The notes under the pieces: model-generated
The model's database searches: none
Seen by the model: the letters and a program-made list of their open reading frames with translations, nothing else
Told to the model about the DNA's origin: nothing
Position numbers and translations under genes: made by a program
Origin: Dipteronia dyeriana
Taxonomy: Eukaryota > Streptophyta > Magnoliopsida > Sapindales > Sapindaceae
NCBI GenBank assembly: GCA_032871835.1
Contig: CM065298.1
Span: forward strand, 92,317,891-92,381,890
Direction of reading: 5' to 3'
DNA length: 64,000 nucleotides
In this document: piece by piece, positions 34,147 to 45,457 of the stretch
Layout of the letters: each line of letters starts with the position of its first letter
How positions within the stretch are numbered: position 1 is the first letter of the stretch

Positions 34147-35404
34147 GGAAATGGTGAGATATGTCACCTTTTTATGTGTGTGTTGTAATGATGTCACCGT
34201 TTTAATAACTTAAGTTTAAAATGCACCTATTATGGTGAACTACCCAAATTACCCTTAAATAATTTATTTTTATTCTCATTGTGCTTCTATCTACACTTTG
34301 AAAACGATAACTCCTCTCTATCTAAAATAGTTGTCTGAAAATCGATCTACAACTCATCTCTCCAAAAAACTTGTGTTTCTCCAGATTCTGTTAAAAAAAA
34401 ACATATGTTTGTGATCTTCTTTTATACATTATCATATATTTTTGTGTGGTTTAACAATGTATCCATTCGTTATAATTTGCTGTCCCAATCTTTGTATGAA
34501 CATGTATGAACATTTAGTCTCCAGATTCTGTTCAAGACTTTTTTAAAATACTTCGAGCCTTTTTTATTAGTGTCCGAGCTATTTTGATATGATTCTGAGT
34601 TTTTTTATACTCTTCCAAGTTTTTTTGATTTGTCTTCCAGTTTTTTTGTCAGAAAAGCTCGAATCAAGTAAACAAAAGCTCGGGCACTTGGCAAAAAAGC
34701 TTAGGCACTTGGTAAAAAAGCTCGAATCGAGCGTTTTTGCCAAGTGCCCGAGCGTTTTTGCACTTGATTCGAGACTTTTTACCAAGTTAAAAAAAAACTC
34801 GGGCACTTGGCAAAAAAGCTCGGGCACTTGGCAAAAAAGCTCGATTCAAGTTTCGAATCAAGTGCAAAAAAGCTCGGGCACTTGTTAAAAAAACTCGAAT
34901 CGAGTTTTTTTACTAAGTGTCCGAGCTTTTTTGCACTTGATTCGAGACTTTTTGCCAAGTGCCCGAACTTTTTTTTTAACTTGACAAAAAGTCTCGAATC
35001 AAGTAAAAAAATGTTCGGACACTTGGCAAAAAAGCTCGAACCCTTACCAAAAAAGCTCGAACCCTTACCAAAAAAGCTCGAGACTTTTACTGGGTTTGAG
35101 ACTTTTACTAAAGGGTCTGAGCCTTTTGTAATTATATTTCGAACATATTAAGTACTGACTAGAAAAAAAAAGCTCAAGTTCGACCCCCGAATGTGTCTGC
35201 ATAGCGCCTGAGTTTCAATGGATCTTTCTCTCTCTATTTCATAACTCTCACTGTAAAAAAATGAATCAAATATTCTGATGAAACAACTATTGGGGGTTTT
35301 TTTGTTCGTTCATCATAATAGATGTCTTTTAAACATAAGTCATAAAAACAATGATAGTGTTGAAACGTCACCTCCAAAAAGTGCTATTTATTTTTTGAGC
35401 CCTT
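34147..35404 (+). mobile_element. element B: MITE-like element with palindromic CTCGGGCACTTGG array
   Basis: Left end GGAAATGGTGAGATATGTCACC and right end GTGCTATTTATTTTTTGAGCCCTT match element A reversed. The right end, read inward from the border (GGCTCAAAAAATAAATAGCAC), and the left end share an ACTTA-GTTTAAAA(T/G)-CA(C/T)CTATTATG block, so the termini are long imperfect inverted repeats. The interior (about 34530-35130) is an array of AAAAAAGCTCGGGCACTTGG and TCGAATCAAGT units present in both orientations, which can fold into hairpins. No transposase. Confidence 0.68.
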
Positions 35405-35415
35405 AATTTATATAT

Positions 35416-36735
35416 AGGAAACATCATTTTTAGTAAAATAAAATAAGGAGGTTTATTATTTTTACTCAATATTAATATTTTTATTGTTTCTATCCAATAA
35501 TTGGTTGTGAAGACCTAAATACCCTCGTTATTTTCTTTACCTCTTCTCTCTCCTTAGGTCATAATCATATCTCTTCCTTCTTTCTCTCTTCAATCTCTTC
35601 TTTCTCTCTCTTTCTCTCACGCCTCTCTCCTCTCTCCACCACATCTTTTTTCAACCAAATCTCCCCTCTCACGCCTTCCCTTCTTTATTCCAAGCATTTT
35701 TTTTTCTTCTTCTCTCTCCTTTGGTTTACAGATCTGGTTGTGTTCGGCCACTGGAGTGATGGTTCGGATTTGAGTGTTAGTTGTTAATTTTATGGGTAAT
35801 TGTGGTTGTGTTTAAGTTTGTGTATTGTTTGTTTAAAAAAAATTCAGTTTTTTTTTTTATTTTGAAAAATTTCTAGATCATGTTTCCGGATTTTAAAATT
35901 TTTCCGGTTTATGTTTGTTAACTTTTTGTTCCAGATTTGATTTTGGTTAAAGAAAAATTTCAGTTTTTTTGATTTTGAAATTTTTTCAGATTATATTTGT
36001 TAATTTTTTTTCCATATATATATTTTTCAGATTTTGTTCCCTTGAAACAAAAATTCCTTCCTTGAAAAATTACATTTACTAGAGATCCATTGTTTCAAAG
36101 ATTTTTATTTTTTTTTATATGAGGAAATCTGGAAAATTTCTAAATTTATTCAATTTTGGAAAAATTTCCAGATTTCTTTAAACACATCGGGCCACCAATT
36201 AAACACACTAAGACAACTCAATTAAACACACTAGAGCAGACCAATCAAATACATTAGGGCAGACCAATTAAACACACAAAGACAGACTAATTAACATCAA
36301 ACATAAATCAAATAAACACATCACGACAACCCAATTAAACACATCAGGGTAAACCAATTAAACATACCAGGGCATCTAAATTAAACATATCAGAGCACCT
36401 CAATTAAACACACTATGGAAAATCAATTAAACAGGGCAACACCAAATTAAATACACAAAGTCTAATACAATTAAATACATCTGGGAAGAAGAATAATAAT
36501 ATTAGAGGTCTGGGAAGAAGAAGAAGAAGAAAAAGAAAAAGAAAATAAAGAAAAAAAGTTGTTTTTTTTTCCAAGAAGAAATAGAAAAAGAAAAAGGAAA
36601 TAGAGAATTCTTTTTCATATAAAGAAGGACAATTTTGTTCAAATAGTTGATATTCTGATAGAAACAATAAAAATATTAATATTGGATAAAGATATATATA
36701 TATATATATATATACCCAATCAGGTTAAATATTTA
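35416..36735 (+). mobile_element. element F: MITE-like element with AATTAAACACACTAGGGCAGA array
   Basis: A near-perfect inverted repeat around CAATATTAATATTTTTATTG and GTTTCTATC occurs at 35468-35502 and, reversed, at about 36655-36690. The left side continues with a CCCTCG then CT-rich block, as in the other members. At about 36185-36480 there are a dozen or so irregular units of about 23 bp such as CCAATTAAACACACTAGAGC. It starts only about 12 bp after element B ends. Outer borders are approximate; a TA run (36692-36713) sits in the right end. Confidence 0.58.
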
Positions 36736-37524
36736 AAGGAATAAACCATTTTAAATATGGTTTGAAATACAATTTTTCTCGAATAATTAATTAAATAATA
36801 TAATTTCGATTAATACTTGTAGATTGAAAGAATAAGAAAACTAAGTATAGATGAAAAGTGTTTAATTAAACATTAATAGACCAAGACAAGGAAATATTGG
36901 TAGCTGACATCTCTATAATGTCTCCCACTCTCCCAGTAAGATTTATAAACACAAAGCTTCACACCACAAATCAAGGAGCAAAGCAAACCACTACAATGTA
37001 AAATAAATATACATGAAAATTTATTTTACAATTACATGGCCAAATCCCCATTGTCAATTTAAATTTGAAAAAAACAAAAAACAAAAAAACAAAAACAACA
37101 TGAAGATTACAGCATACAGGAGACCAAAAACAATTGGACCACAGAATTTGCACATCTCAATCTCCTCCAGAAATTGTGCCTCCTAACAATTTTTTTGGGA
37201 ACTCCCACTAAATTATTCAAGGTTAGTCAAGATTAAAGAATTGTGATAAGATAGTCTGGGTCGGTGGAGGTAAATCATGGTCGTTAAAAATGATGATTTT
37301 ATCTCGGCTCGTATTAGTTTTGAAAAATCTCGTGACCCAAAATTCCATTATTAATATTTCTCGGTTGAGATTTGTTACGTCTTTTATACTTCGTTATCAT
37401 TTGGGAATCATAAGTTTGATCATCCATACTTGAATGAAAGTTAGAAATTTCATAACCAAAAACAGTAGACTGCACACAACCGCTATAATAATTTAAAATA
37501 TTTAGGGTTCCCTTTTGAGAAAAC
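36736..37524. other. intergenic
   Basis: I recognise no gene. 36900-37200 has lower AT content and would fit a 3' UTR of a minus-strand gene, but no coding exon is adjacent in the window. A run of A/CAAAAA units lies at 37070-37100. Confidence 0.4.
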
Positions 37525-38940
37525 AGGGGTTTATAACACTTTTTCAATTTTGATTTGTGTAACTAACACCATTTTAATAACTCATGTTTTATTAGTATAA
37601 AAGTAAGTGATGAGACTAAAATACCCTTACTTGTTTTTTTTTTGTTTTTTGTTTTTACTTTTTCTTTCTTCCCATTCTCTCAGACTACCTCTCACTCTCT
37701 CTCGCCCACCCTCCCTCCATCCCTCTCTCTCTCCCTCCATCGTCTAATGAACGAAGACGGAGTTGGGTTGGCAGGAGTTCTCGGCCATAGAACAGTGGCG
37801 ATTGAAGACAATATTTCTGAAAAAAAAAGTTTTTTGATGTTTTATTTCAAATTTGATTTTGTTGATTATTAGATATTAATTTTGTTTTGGTTGATTTTGA
37901 GTTTTCAATTTAGTTTTTATTATAAATTTGTTGATTTTGATGTGGATGGTGAGTTTGTTGAATCTGAATGGGGGTTTGTTTGAATCTTGAATTGGTGGGT
38001 TTGAGTTTGGGTTTATCGAATCGGAGAAGATGAATAGTAGCTAATGTTGAGTTTTTTTTTTTTGTAAATTTCGAGACTTATTTGTTCAAATTCGAGATTT
38101 ATTTATGAATATTCGGGATTTATTGTACTTATTCGAGACTTATTTATGAATACCCGAGACTTACTGCACTTATTCGAGACTTAATTTATGAATACCCGAG
38201 ACTTATTACTCTTATTCGAGACTTAATTTATGAATACGTATTTGTTCCAATTCGAGACTTATTTATGAATACGTATTTGTTCCATTTCGAGACTATTTAT
38301 GAATACCCAAGACTTATTTATGCGTTTTCGAGATTTATTCATGCATTTTCGAGACTTATTAATGTGTTTTCGAGACTTATTCATGCTTTTTTTGAGACTT
38401 AATTCATTTTACGTCTTCTTCTTCTTCTTCATCGCGATGGAGATCTTTTCGACCTCCATCAATAGTGAAAGCGACGAGCCGCCGACAGTGCCCATCAACT
38501 CCGAATATAGTCGGATTTGAAAGATCGGACGACGCCGAGTTCGTTGGTGCCATCGGTTTAATCAGATTTACAATGGATAGTCATAGATCTGATGATAAAG
38601 GATCGATGACAGTTCGAGTTTAGTTTCGTTTCTCTCTCTACACAGCTCGAAACTAAAAACAAACACTACAATTACAACGATTGGCATTGGATGAATGTTT
38701 TTCCGATGGTTTTGTCCGTTAACTCACCTGTTGACGGCGACAACTCCATTGATGGAGCTCGAAACTCCATCAATGGTGGTTTCTGAATTAAAAAAGAAAA
38801 GGACCGACAAGAGAAAAAGATAGATGAACGGGGGTATTTTTGTCAAAATCCCATCTTTACTGCTATTTAAACTAGAGTTATTAAAGTGGTGATAATTGCA
38901 CAAATCTACTCCCAAAAAGTGCCATATAAATTTTCGACCC
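37525..38940 (+). mobile_element. element E: MITE-like element with CGAGACTTATTTATGAATAC array
   Basis: Left end AGGGGTTTATAACACTTTTTC carries the TAACACCATTTTAATAACTCATG and GAGACTAAAATACCCTTACTTG blocks of the family. The right end GTGCCATATAAATTTTCGACCC matches the ends of A, B and C. Between them are a CT-rich tract (37640-37745) and at 38070-38420 an array with at least nine CGAGACTTA-type cores spaced about 24-30 bp. A CGACCTCCATCAAT block near 38450 is shared with C and D. No transposase. Confidence 0.65.
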
Positions 38941-39762
38941 TTTTTTTTTTTTTTATATAACACACTTTCCAACGCTATTTGTGCAAAAGTCACGATGTTA
39001 ATAATTCTTATAGAAACATTACCAATTAATGTGTTTTGTCAAAATTGTCTCTTCGTTTCTTTACTTCTGTCTTTACTTTTTAAATTTCTTTCCCTCTCTT
39101 TCTTTCTTCCTATCACCTTTGTTTTTTTTCAAAGACCTCCATTAATGGATCAATGGTGGTCGAACAAACCTCTAATGGATGTCGTCGAAATGGTCGACTC
39201 CATTAGAGGTCGTTTCGATGACCCACAACCTCCATGAGATTGTCGAAACGACCTCTGTTAAAAATATTCTGGAAATAAGTCTTAGGTAGTTGACAATAAG
39301 TCTCAGGTAGCTGAAAATAAGTCTCAGGTAGCTGAAAATAAGTCTCGGAGAGCTGGTTATAAGTTTTATGTAGAAATAAGTATCGGATAATTGGAAATAA
39401 GACTCGGTTATCTGAAAATAAGTCTCGGGTAGCTAGCAATAAGTCTCGAAAGAATTATTGCCGAGACTTATTTCCAATTTTGGTTTTTTTATCTTTTTCT
39501 TCGTCGATCACTAATGGAGGTCGAGGTCATTTCGACATACAATGGAGGTTTTTTCGACCTCCATTTGAGGTATGTCTGACCTCCATTAATTATTTGATAA
39601 AAAAAGAGGAGAGAGAAGAGAAAGAATTAAAAAGAAAAAATGAAAAGTAAAAAAGTAAGTGAAGGTATTTTAGTCTCATCACATACTTTGGTGGTAAAAA
39701 ACATAGAATTAATAACTTGGTGATAGTCCCATAAAACCAAATCTATTTGGTGTTATTTCCCT
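38941..39762 (-). mobile_element. element D: inverted copy of the element C family
   Basis: Reversed, the right end reads AGGGAAATAACACCAAATAG and its inner part TTTTTTACCACCAAAGTATGTGATGAGACTAAAATACC closely parallels element C. The left end (TATATAACACACTTTCCAAC then AAGTCACGATGTTAATAATTCTTATAG) parallels the reversed right end of C. The internal array at about 39270-39480 has AAATAAGTCTCGGGTAGCTG units of 22 bp, the reverse complement of the CGAGACTT array type. It abuts element E tail to tail. No transposase. Confidence 0.7.
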
Positions 39763-40059
39763 ATATTCCCTCAAATTATTTAACATAAAGGCATTTTGAA
39801 CATTTCATAATGTAGAAAAAGTCAACCATTAGATTGACGGTGGTCAATCCGGTCAATAATGGTGTTAACCAGAAATCAACAGTATGGGTTTTTTTTTGTT
39901 GAATATTATGGAAAACAAAAGGGGATTTCTAGCACAGGTGATAATGCAATTCCCTTCCATATTAGTAGTGAGGAGTTCAAATCTTATCATACACATTTTT
40001 GTAGGATATTTGGGTTCTTCATGAGGACTTTAAGTTTGTTTTTCAGATATTTGTCTATG
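39763..40059. other. short spacer between element D and LINE fragment
   Basis: No feature can be supported here apart from possible remnants of the upstream LINE, too degraded to assign. Confidence 0.35.
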
Positions 40060-40815
40060 GATTGAACAGATTGCGATTTCTCCAGTCGAGGACTCTCTTG
40101 TTTGGTCTCTCTTTATAGATGGATTGGTTTCTTGTTGTAAGACATCTTACTGGGAAATGATCCAGGTGATTCCCTAGGTCTCTTGGTGGAGGGACATTTG
40201 GTCGAGTTTTATTCCTCCTTCTAGGTCAGCTTTGTCTTGGCGTTTGTTGCTTAATAAACTTCTCACAAAGGATTGTTTATGTAAGGCATGTTTTCACATT
40301 GCTTCCCGTTACAGTATTTGTGGTAGCAGTAGTGAGACGGTTGAGCATCTTTTTCTCCTTTGTCCCCTAGCTGGTTCTCTTTGGGAAGCTATTTTTTATG
40401 TTTTCCAACATCGGGATTCTGCTAACTCTTAGAAATGGTTCTTTTTGAAAGCTATGACAGTTTCTTTTAGTGACCAAATTCGGATCTTATGGAAAGTCGT
40501 TATTTATGATGTGGTGTGGAGTGCAAGGTTTACTAACAACTGGAAGATTTTTGATGCTAAACCTGTTGATTTTCGGTTTGCTTTGTCTCTTATCTTGCAT
40601 GTAGTTAAGGGTGCAAATCGTTTAAGCCTTGGGTGTATGCGTAATAGTGTGGATGAGATTTTAATCCTCACGCATTTTAGTCTACGGGGTCGCCCTCCTT
40701 GTGCGTGTGTCATCAAAAGTCTTGTTTGATCGCCTCATTTTTCTGGTAGGTTAAGGTTAATACGGATGATGCTGCTTTAGGTTCTTTTGGTGTTAAGGGT
40801 TGTGGAGGTGTGTGT
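40060..40815 (+). pseudogene. L1-type LINE fragment (zf-RVT and RNase H start)
   Basis: Readable in pieces: IWSSFIPPSRSALSWRLLLN (about 40197-40256), CGSSSETVEHLFLLCPLAGS (about 40321-40380) and then ILWKVVIYDVVWSAR, the zinc-binding RT domain and linker of plant L1/RNase H-type proteins. The start of the RNase H domain (VKVNTDDAALGSFG) is visible near 40752-40793. It stops abruptly at about 40815. A stop at 40430 and frameshifts inactivate it. It is a different copy from the LINE at 10430. Confidence 0.8.
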
Positions 40816-41114
40816 TGGAACCCCGTTCACCAGTAACGCAACGGAAACATGTTTATTTTTTTTTATACAGATCATAATTGATCTGTATTTGGGACCAGTG
40901 AACTTGAGATCGTAATTATTTTCGGAATAAATATATACAATATGTAAATACAAGAAATTGAATTCAATATCAATAAGAAGATTAAGAAGCTAGAACCTTA
41001 CCAATGTTTGGAGGCTTCTTCACTTTACGATATGCTCCTGGTCTATACCACTGATCTTTCTCGCTATATCTCGGGATTGATAATTACGTGTGGGCGCTTC
41101 ACTTACTCAGGAAC

Positions 41115-41990
41115 TTAGGAGGATGTATGAGAAGAAAAGAATAAGAAACTATATCTTCTAAGTGATTTATGCCACTGTGCAACACTTGCATCAATGTACT
41201 CACTAGAATAAAAAAAAAGTGCTTTCCTTTTCTTCACTTTGGAAATATCAACTCCCCGGTTCACTTTCGTCCCCTCAGAGACCCAGTTATCTGGCGGACT
41301 GGACATAAGAAAATAAGTTCCAGTCCTACCAGATTGCCTTAGCGTGTAAAAATACTTGATTTCGCTGGACGAGGGTGGTGCCAAGTTCATCCGACTCCAC
41401 ATGTACCGGATACACATTAGTATTTTATAGTTGTTCAGGGCAAGTTGAGCAGGGGCGATCCCCGCCTCAACAAGGAACTAGGAGATGAATGACTGAAGAG
41501 GAAGAGTCACACCACAACAGAGTATGGATCCGTAAATCGCTACCATACCCGGAGGAAGGTTCCATGCGGCTCTATCACCAGCAGGAGCCATTAGAACTGA
41601 ATCGTCTAGATCAAACCGAGCATGATACTTCTCGATTTCATCTACCCCGACCACATTCGGCTCGACATCATATCCATTAGGAAGATCAAGGGAGAAGGGA
41701 ATACGAGATACACTGTGTCTTTCTCAACATCCTTCTCGTCAATTGTTTACCTTCGGATTTGAATGCCACTTGAGCCATATTTGTGAACCATACGGTTACT
41801 CTGTTGCTTTCCCATCCTTGATCGCAAGGGAACCCTGTGATGATCAGAAACAGAAGATTCAGAGCTGAAAGAAGATTCAGAGCTAGAACTAAAGTGAGCG
41901 TCAAGATGAAGCCTAGAAACATCAACATCTAAAAAAGATGGTTCGTCAGGAGGAGTTTTCCCCAATAATCTACGAACGCAAGAAACCAAT
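41115..41990 (-). pseudogene. T2 antisense ORF with gypsy-type transposon domain
   Basis: On the minus strand, 41730 to 41115 reads in one frame: DRAAWNLPPGMVAIYGS, then VTLPLQSFIS, a TAG, FLVEAGIAPAQL and further to the stop. This is the 'putative gypsy type transposon' domain of Tat antisense ORFs. Upstream, another frame gives a Ser-rich N-terminal part (SSSSESSFSSESSVSDHH). A good donor (TTG|GTAAGG) lies near 41000, so the gene probably continued into an intron now lost. Function of these proteins is unknown. Confidence 0.72.
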
Positions 41991-42580
41991 TGAAGGTATC
42001 CATGTTCAAGCGCTTCGAAAGCTATAACAAAAAGGCGATGACCTGAGGCAGGGTTTATCGGAATTGACCTTTAAAATAGATGCGAAGAAACCAGGAAAAA
42101 CTTCGATGGAGAATTAAAACGAATCTGTGCACGAGAAAATCTGGGTTGGTTATTTACTTCTGTGAAAATGAGCCGGAGCAACCCCTTTCCGTAAACCATT
42201 TAAAGGGGCAATGACACGAAACCTTAAGGTCTCAAAAGGTGGGAAAAATCAAAAAGAAGGATTTGATGATGTAGGCGGCGTATCAGGCAACCCATAAGTC
42301 GTTTATCATAAATGTGATTAGAGGAATGAAGCGGTTGAAGGGCACGTGTCATGAAAAGAACTGACCAAGCCGTCAGAATTCCAAAACGTCGCAATCATTG
42401 AGATTTCACGTGAAGGGACAAATTGCATTTATATGGTAGCCATTAAGACACGTCATTAATGCAAAGCACTGTTTAAGGATCATTATTCTGGTATTAATGA
42501 GGCATAAAATATTAGAAGGTTGATTAAAATACTCTTGCCAAAAGCAAATTCCTACTCGGTAAAAATATTTTAAGGGGTAT
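41991..42580. other. T2 region between antisense ORF and LTR
   Basis: Contains the likely start of the antisense gene (an ATG at about 42005 on the minus strand) and its promoter. A purine-richer AAGGGGTA just before 42581 may be the polypurine tract. Confidence 0.4.
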
Positions 42581-43437
42581 TGTTATATGAATATCTTGTA
42601 GAATGGACACGTCATTGACGCGATAGACAGTCCCTTGAAAAAATTACCATATGGGCATCCGAGTAGGCATCTAGAAAATACCCTTCAAAGTGTCACAAAG
42701 GGATAGAAACCCGAGTAAGTCTGAACACGGGTATTCAGCATGTTGTGTCTTACTCGGGACCGAGTACTCAGCACGATTATGTTTTACTCGGGATAATAAG
42801 GGAAACCAGAACAAAAAGACCTAGCATATGATTCACCCATGGGTGAACCAAGAGTCATGCTCAAATATGCAAGACATCCGTGTCAAAAAGAGTTTCTAAA
42901 AGAATAAAACACCAAACAGGAAACAGATTCCAAATCAAGCAACAACTCTAATTCTTCAAGAAAACCACACATTGATAAGGAAATAAGTCCTATACGAACT
43001 ATACCACCAGAGTCCCATTCGATCTCCACACGATCTCTGAAAAAGGAAAGAACGACTCCAACAATCAACTAGCCTTAACTAAAATATAATTCATTTTACT
43101 TGTATAACAAGGATTAGGGTTCTATGCACATATAAATAGACCCATAATCTCATTGTAAAAGATATAGAGAATAAAATATACAAAAAAATCACTAGAAGGG
43201 GGAGACAAAAGAGATCGAGTGATGTAATTCTTTATTTCAATAGTGTATTTGGCTCAGTTGTTTATTTAACCACCCGTGGATGTTTCTCTGATCACTGGAG
43301 TTTTACCACGTAAACTCGTGTCTTATTAACTTTAGATTGTATTCTCTTTCTCTTTCTCTTTCTCTTTCTCTTTGTCAGGTCATAATCAAATCCAACATTG
43401 TTGACTTTTCTCATCCATCGAGAAATCGATGTCAACA
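42581..43437 (+). repeat. T2 LTR (857 bp)
   Basis: Begins TGTTATATGA and ends CATCGAGAAATCGATGTCAACA. It aligns along most of its length with 55504-56404, sharing blocks such as AAAACACCAAACAGGAAAC, GGTTCTATGCACATATAAAT (TATA region) and AGGTCATAATCAAA. A CTCTTT hexamer repeat is expanded at 43341-43372. No matching copy exists upstream, so it is either the 3' LTR of a truncated element or a near-solo LTR. Confidence 0.85.
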
Positions 43438-43809
43438 CCCTTATTCACAGATCTGTTTTTTCTCTTTTCTCAAAACCAGATTGAAGTCCTATCTCTCTAC
43501 TTTCTTACCAAAACAACACCCAAATCAAATCCCTAATTCATCTGTTTCACTTAGATCACCCAAATCAAATCCCCAATTCATCTTCTCAACTTCGATCTTC
43601 AAACACTAGCAATTTCATCTCTACCCAGCAACCCATTTTCACTATGCTTCGGTCTTAAATCCAATTCGATGTCATCCGTTAACATCACCGCATTCATCAT
43701 TTGCTCCGTATAAAGTGGCCAAGCAATTAACGAAACCCCACTGACAACACTCTCTAGAACAAAATTCTAGTCGCAATAGGTAAGGAATTGATTCGAGAGC
43801 TAAGGTCGT
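43438..43809. other. non-coding, CA/CT-rich flank of T2
   Basis: Contains a tandem pair of CCCAAATCAAATCCC(T/C)AATTCATCT segments (about 43520 and 43559). It resembles a gene leader in composition, but no splice-joined reading frame is convincing. Confidence 0.35.
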
Positions 43810-44154
43810 TTGATTGAGGTGGTGGGGTTCTGGGTTTGGTTCATGTTTAGGTTTGGTTCAGGTTTAGGGCTTGAAACTGTGAACGATCGATTTCTCGATG
43901 ATGGAGAAGATGATATCAACGATGATATCTTCACATATACTCCTGATGGTGATGATGATGATGAATATGAGGAGGAGTATGTGGAGGAATTGCTGCCTAT
44001 GGTTTTAGATTCTAATCAAGGAGTGTCAGCGACTAAGAGAAGTGAAGGAAAGTGGAAGGAAGGTTTCAAATTGTTCAAGGCAGTAAGTGGAATCGAAGTA
44101 ATTTTTGCTAAGATTGGGTTTAGGTTTCTAGATATAGATATATTTAATTTTTAA
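43810..44154 (+). CDS. hypothetical acidic ORF
   Basis: An open frame with an Asp/Glu-rich middle (DGDDDDEYEEEYVEELL) and a Lys-rich following stretch. I do not recognise it. It starts at a non-ATG codon in the given frame and ends in a simple AT-rich repeat, so if it was coding it is a partial exon; a possible donor lies after AAGGCAG near 44083. It may be a captured or decayed host-gene piece. Low confidence that it is expressed. Confidence 0.2.
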   Translation: MIEVVGFWVWFMFRFGSGLGLETVNDRFLDDGEDDINDDIFTYTPDGDDDDEYEEEYVEELLPMVLDSNQGVSATKRSEGKWKEGFKLFKAVSGIEVIFAKIGFRFLDIDIFNF

Positions 44155-44273
44155 TTTTTAATTTTTAATTTTTTTAATTATTATTATTATTATTTTTTAT
44201 AATTTTGTAATTGTTCTTGTATTTATAATTTTTTATTTTGTATTTTTAAATTAATTTAGTTATATATATATAA

Positions 44274-44342
<69 letters not shown>

Positions 44343-45457
44343 ATTTATTTGTGTGTTAACACGTGTCACATTATTGTTTAAAAACTAAACAACCCTTAAA
44401 ACTGTTTAATTTGATTAACGGTTGATTCACGAAAGGACAAAATTGAATGGTTTTGAAAACATAATGACCAATCTAGTGAAAAATTAATAAGCGAGTAAAA
44501 AATAGATAATTCAAAAAAACATAAGGATCCAAATAATAATATCTCCTTTTAGTTTTATTAAATGCAGGGGTAATATTGTTTTTTTATTAAAATAGTGAGG
44601 ATATTTTAGATATTTCTAAAATAAAAATTCTTTTACTTCCAAAAACAACCACCACACAGCTTCTCAACAGTCGATTAATAGAAAAGCATATTGTAAAATA
44701 AATTATTTTTAGAAAGTTTACAAATATTTATTTGTTCAAAAGTTAAAAATAAGTTATTAATTTTCAAGTAAAAGAATTCTTAAACATAGCCTAAATCAAT
44801 CGTAGGCATTCGCCAAAGTCCTTTGTCGGCCACCTTAACCATTTGTTGATCGGCATTACGGGGTTACCAAGAAATCAAGCAACACGTCTAACATCCTCTA
44901 AGGTTTGTCGGAACACAATGAAATCAACAGCTACGTGCAGGGTCTGAAATGTAACCGCCATCACTAGATATTTGTCTTCTTACCATTTATTATTTAATAG
45001 GTAAAAAAATGAGACTTGACCCCTATAACTCTTTGTGATTTAATAGGTAAAAAATGATACTGGAACCCATATCAACGAAGTGAAGGGTATGTGCACCAAG
45101 TCTTTTCATTTTTTGTGTTTTATTATATATCATTATATTATAAGATACGAAATAATAATTCTTCCAGATATCTTCTAGAAATAAGTTAGCATAAAAAAAG
45201 TTAAAATCCAAATGAACATGCACTAACATAAATGATCCAGCAAGAAAATAAAACAATAGGCATTAATGAAACTAGAAGAATATCAACAACCCCTTTCAAA
45301 AAAAGAAGAAAAAAATAGTACGCATAGACATTAAAAGTCCAAAAATCTATTAAATTAAAACAACAAAGAATTCCAACACAATAATTAATTAAATAAATAA
45401 ATAACATAGAAATAAAAGATCACAGTTGATCATCACCAACAAAAATCAAAATAAAAT
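44155..45457. other. intergenic with TA microsatellite
   Basis: TTTTTAA-rich and TAT-rich simple sequence at 44145-44280, then a pure TA run at 44281-44340. Beyond it no gene is seen; ATTTAATAGGTAAAAAA occurs twice at 44991 and 45039. Confidence 0.6.

Larger units (their letters stand above)
40816..43437 (+). mobile_element. T2: 3' portion of a Tat-lineage LTR retrotransposon
   Basis: An antisense ORF of the Tat type is followed by a complete LTR in + orientation; gag and pol are absent. The left border lies where the LINE homology ends, so the 5' part was lost by deletion, or the left flank (TGTTGGAACCCCGTTCACC onward) belongs to another insertion. The LTR is of the same family as the T3 LTR. 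Confidence 0.75.

Noticed and set aside
36971..37153. Small hydrophobic minus-strand protein
   Set aside because: It covers A/C-rich simple sequence and lacks any support beyond being open; it might be a 3' UTR.
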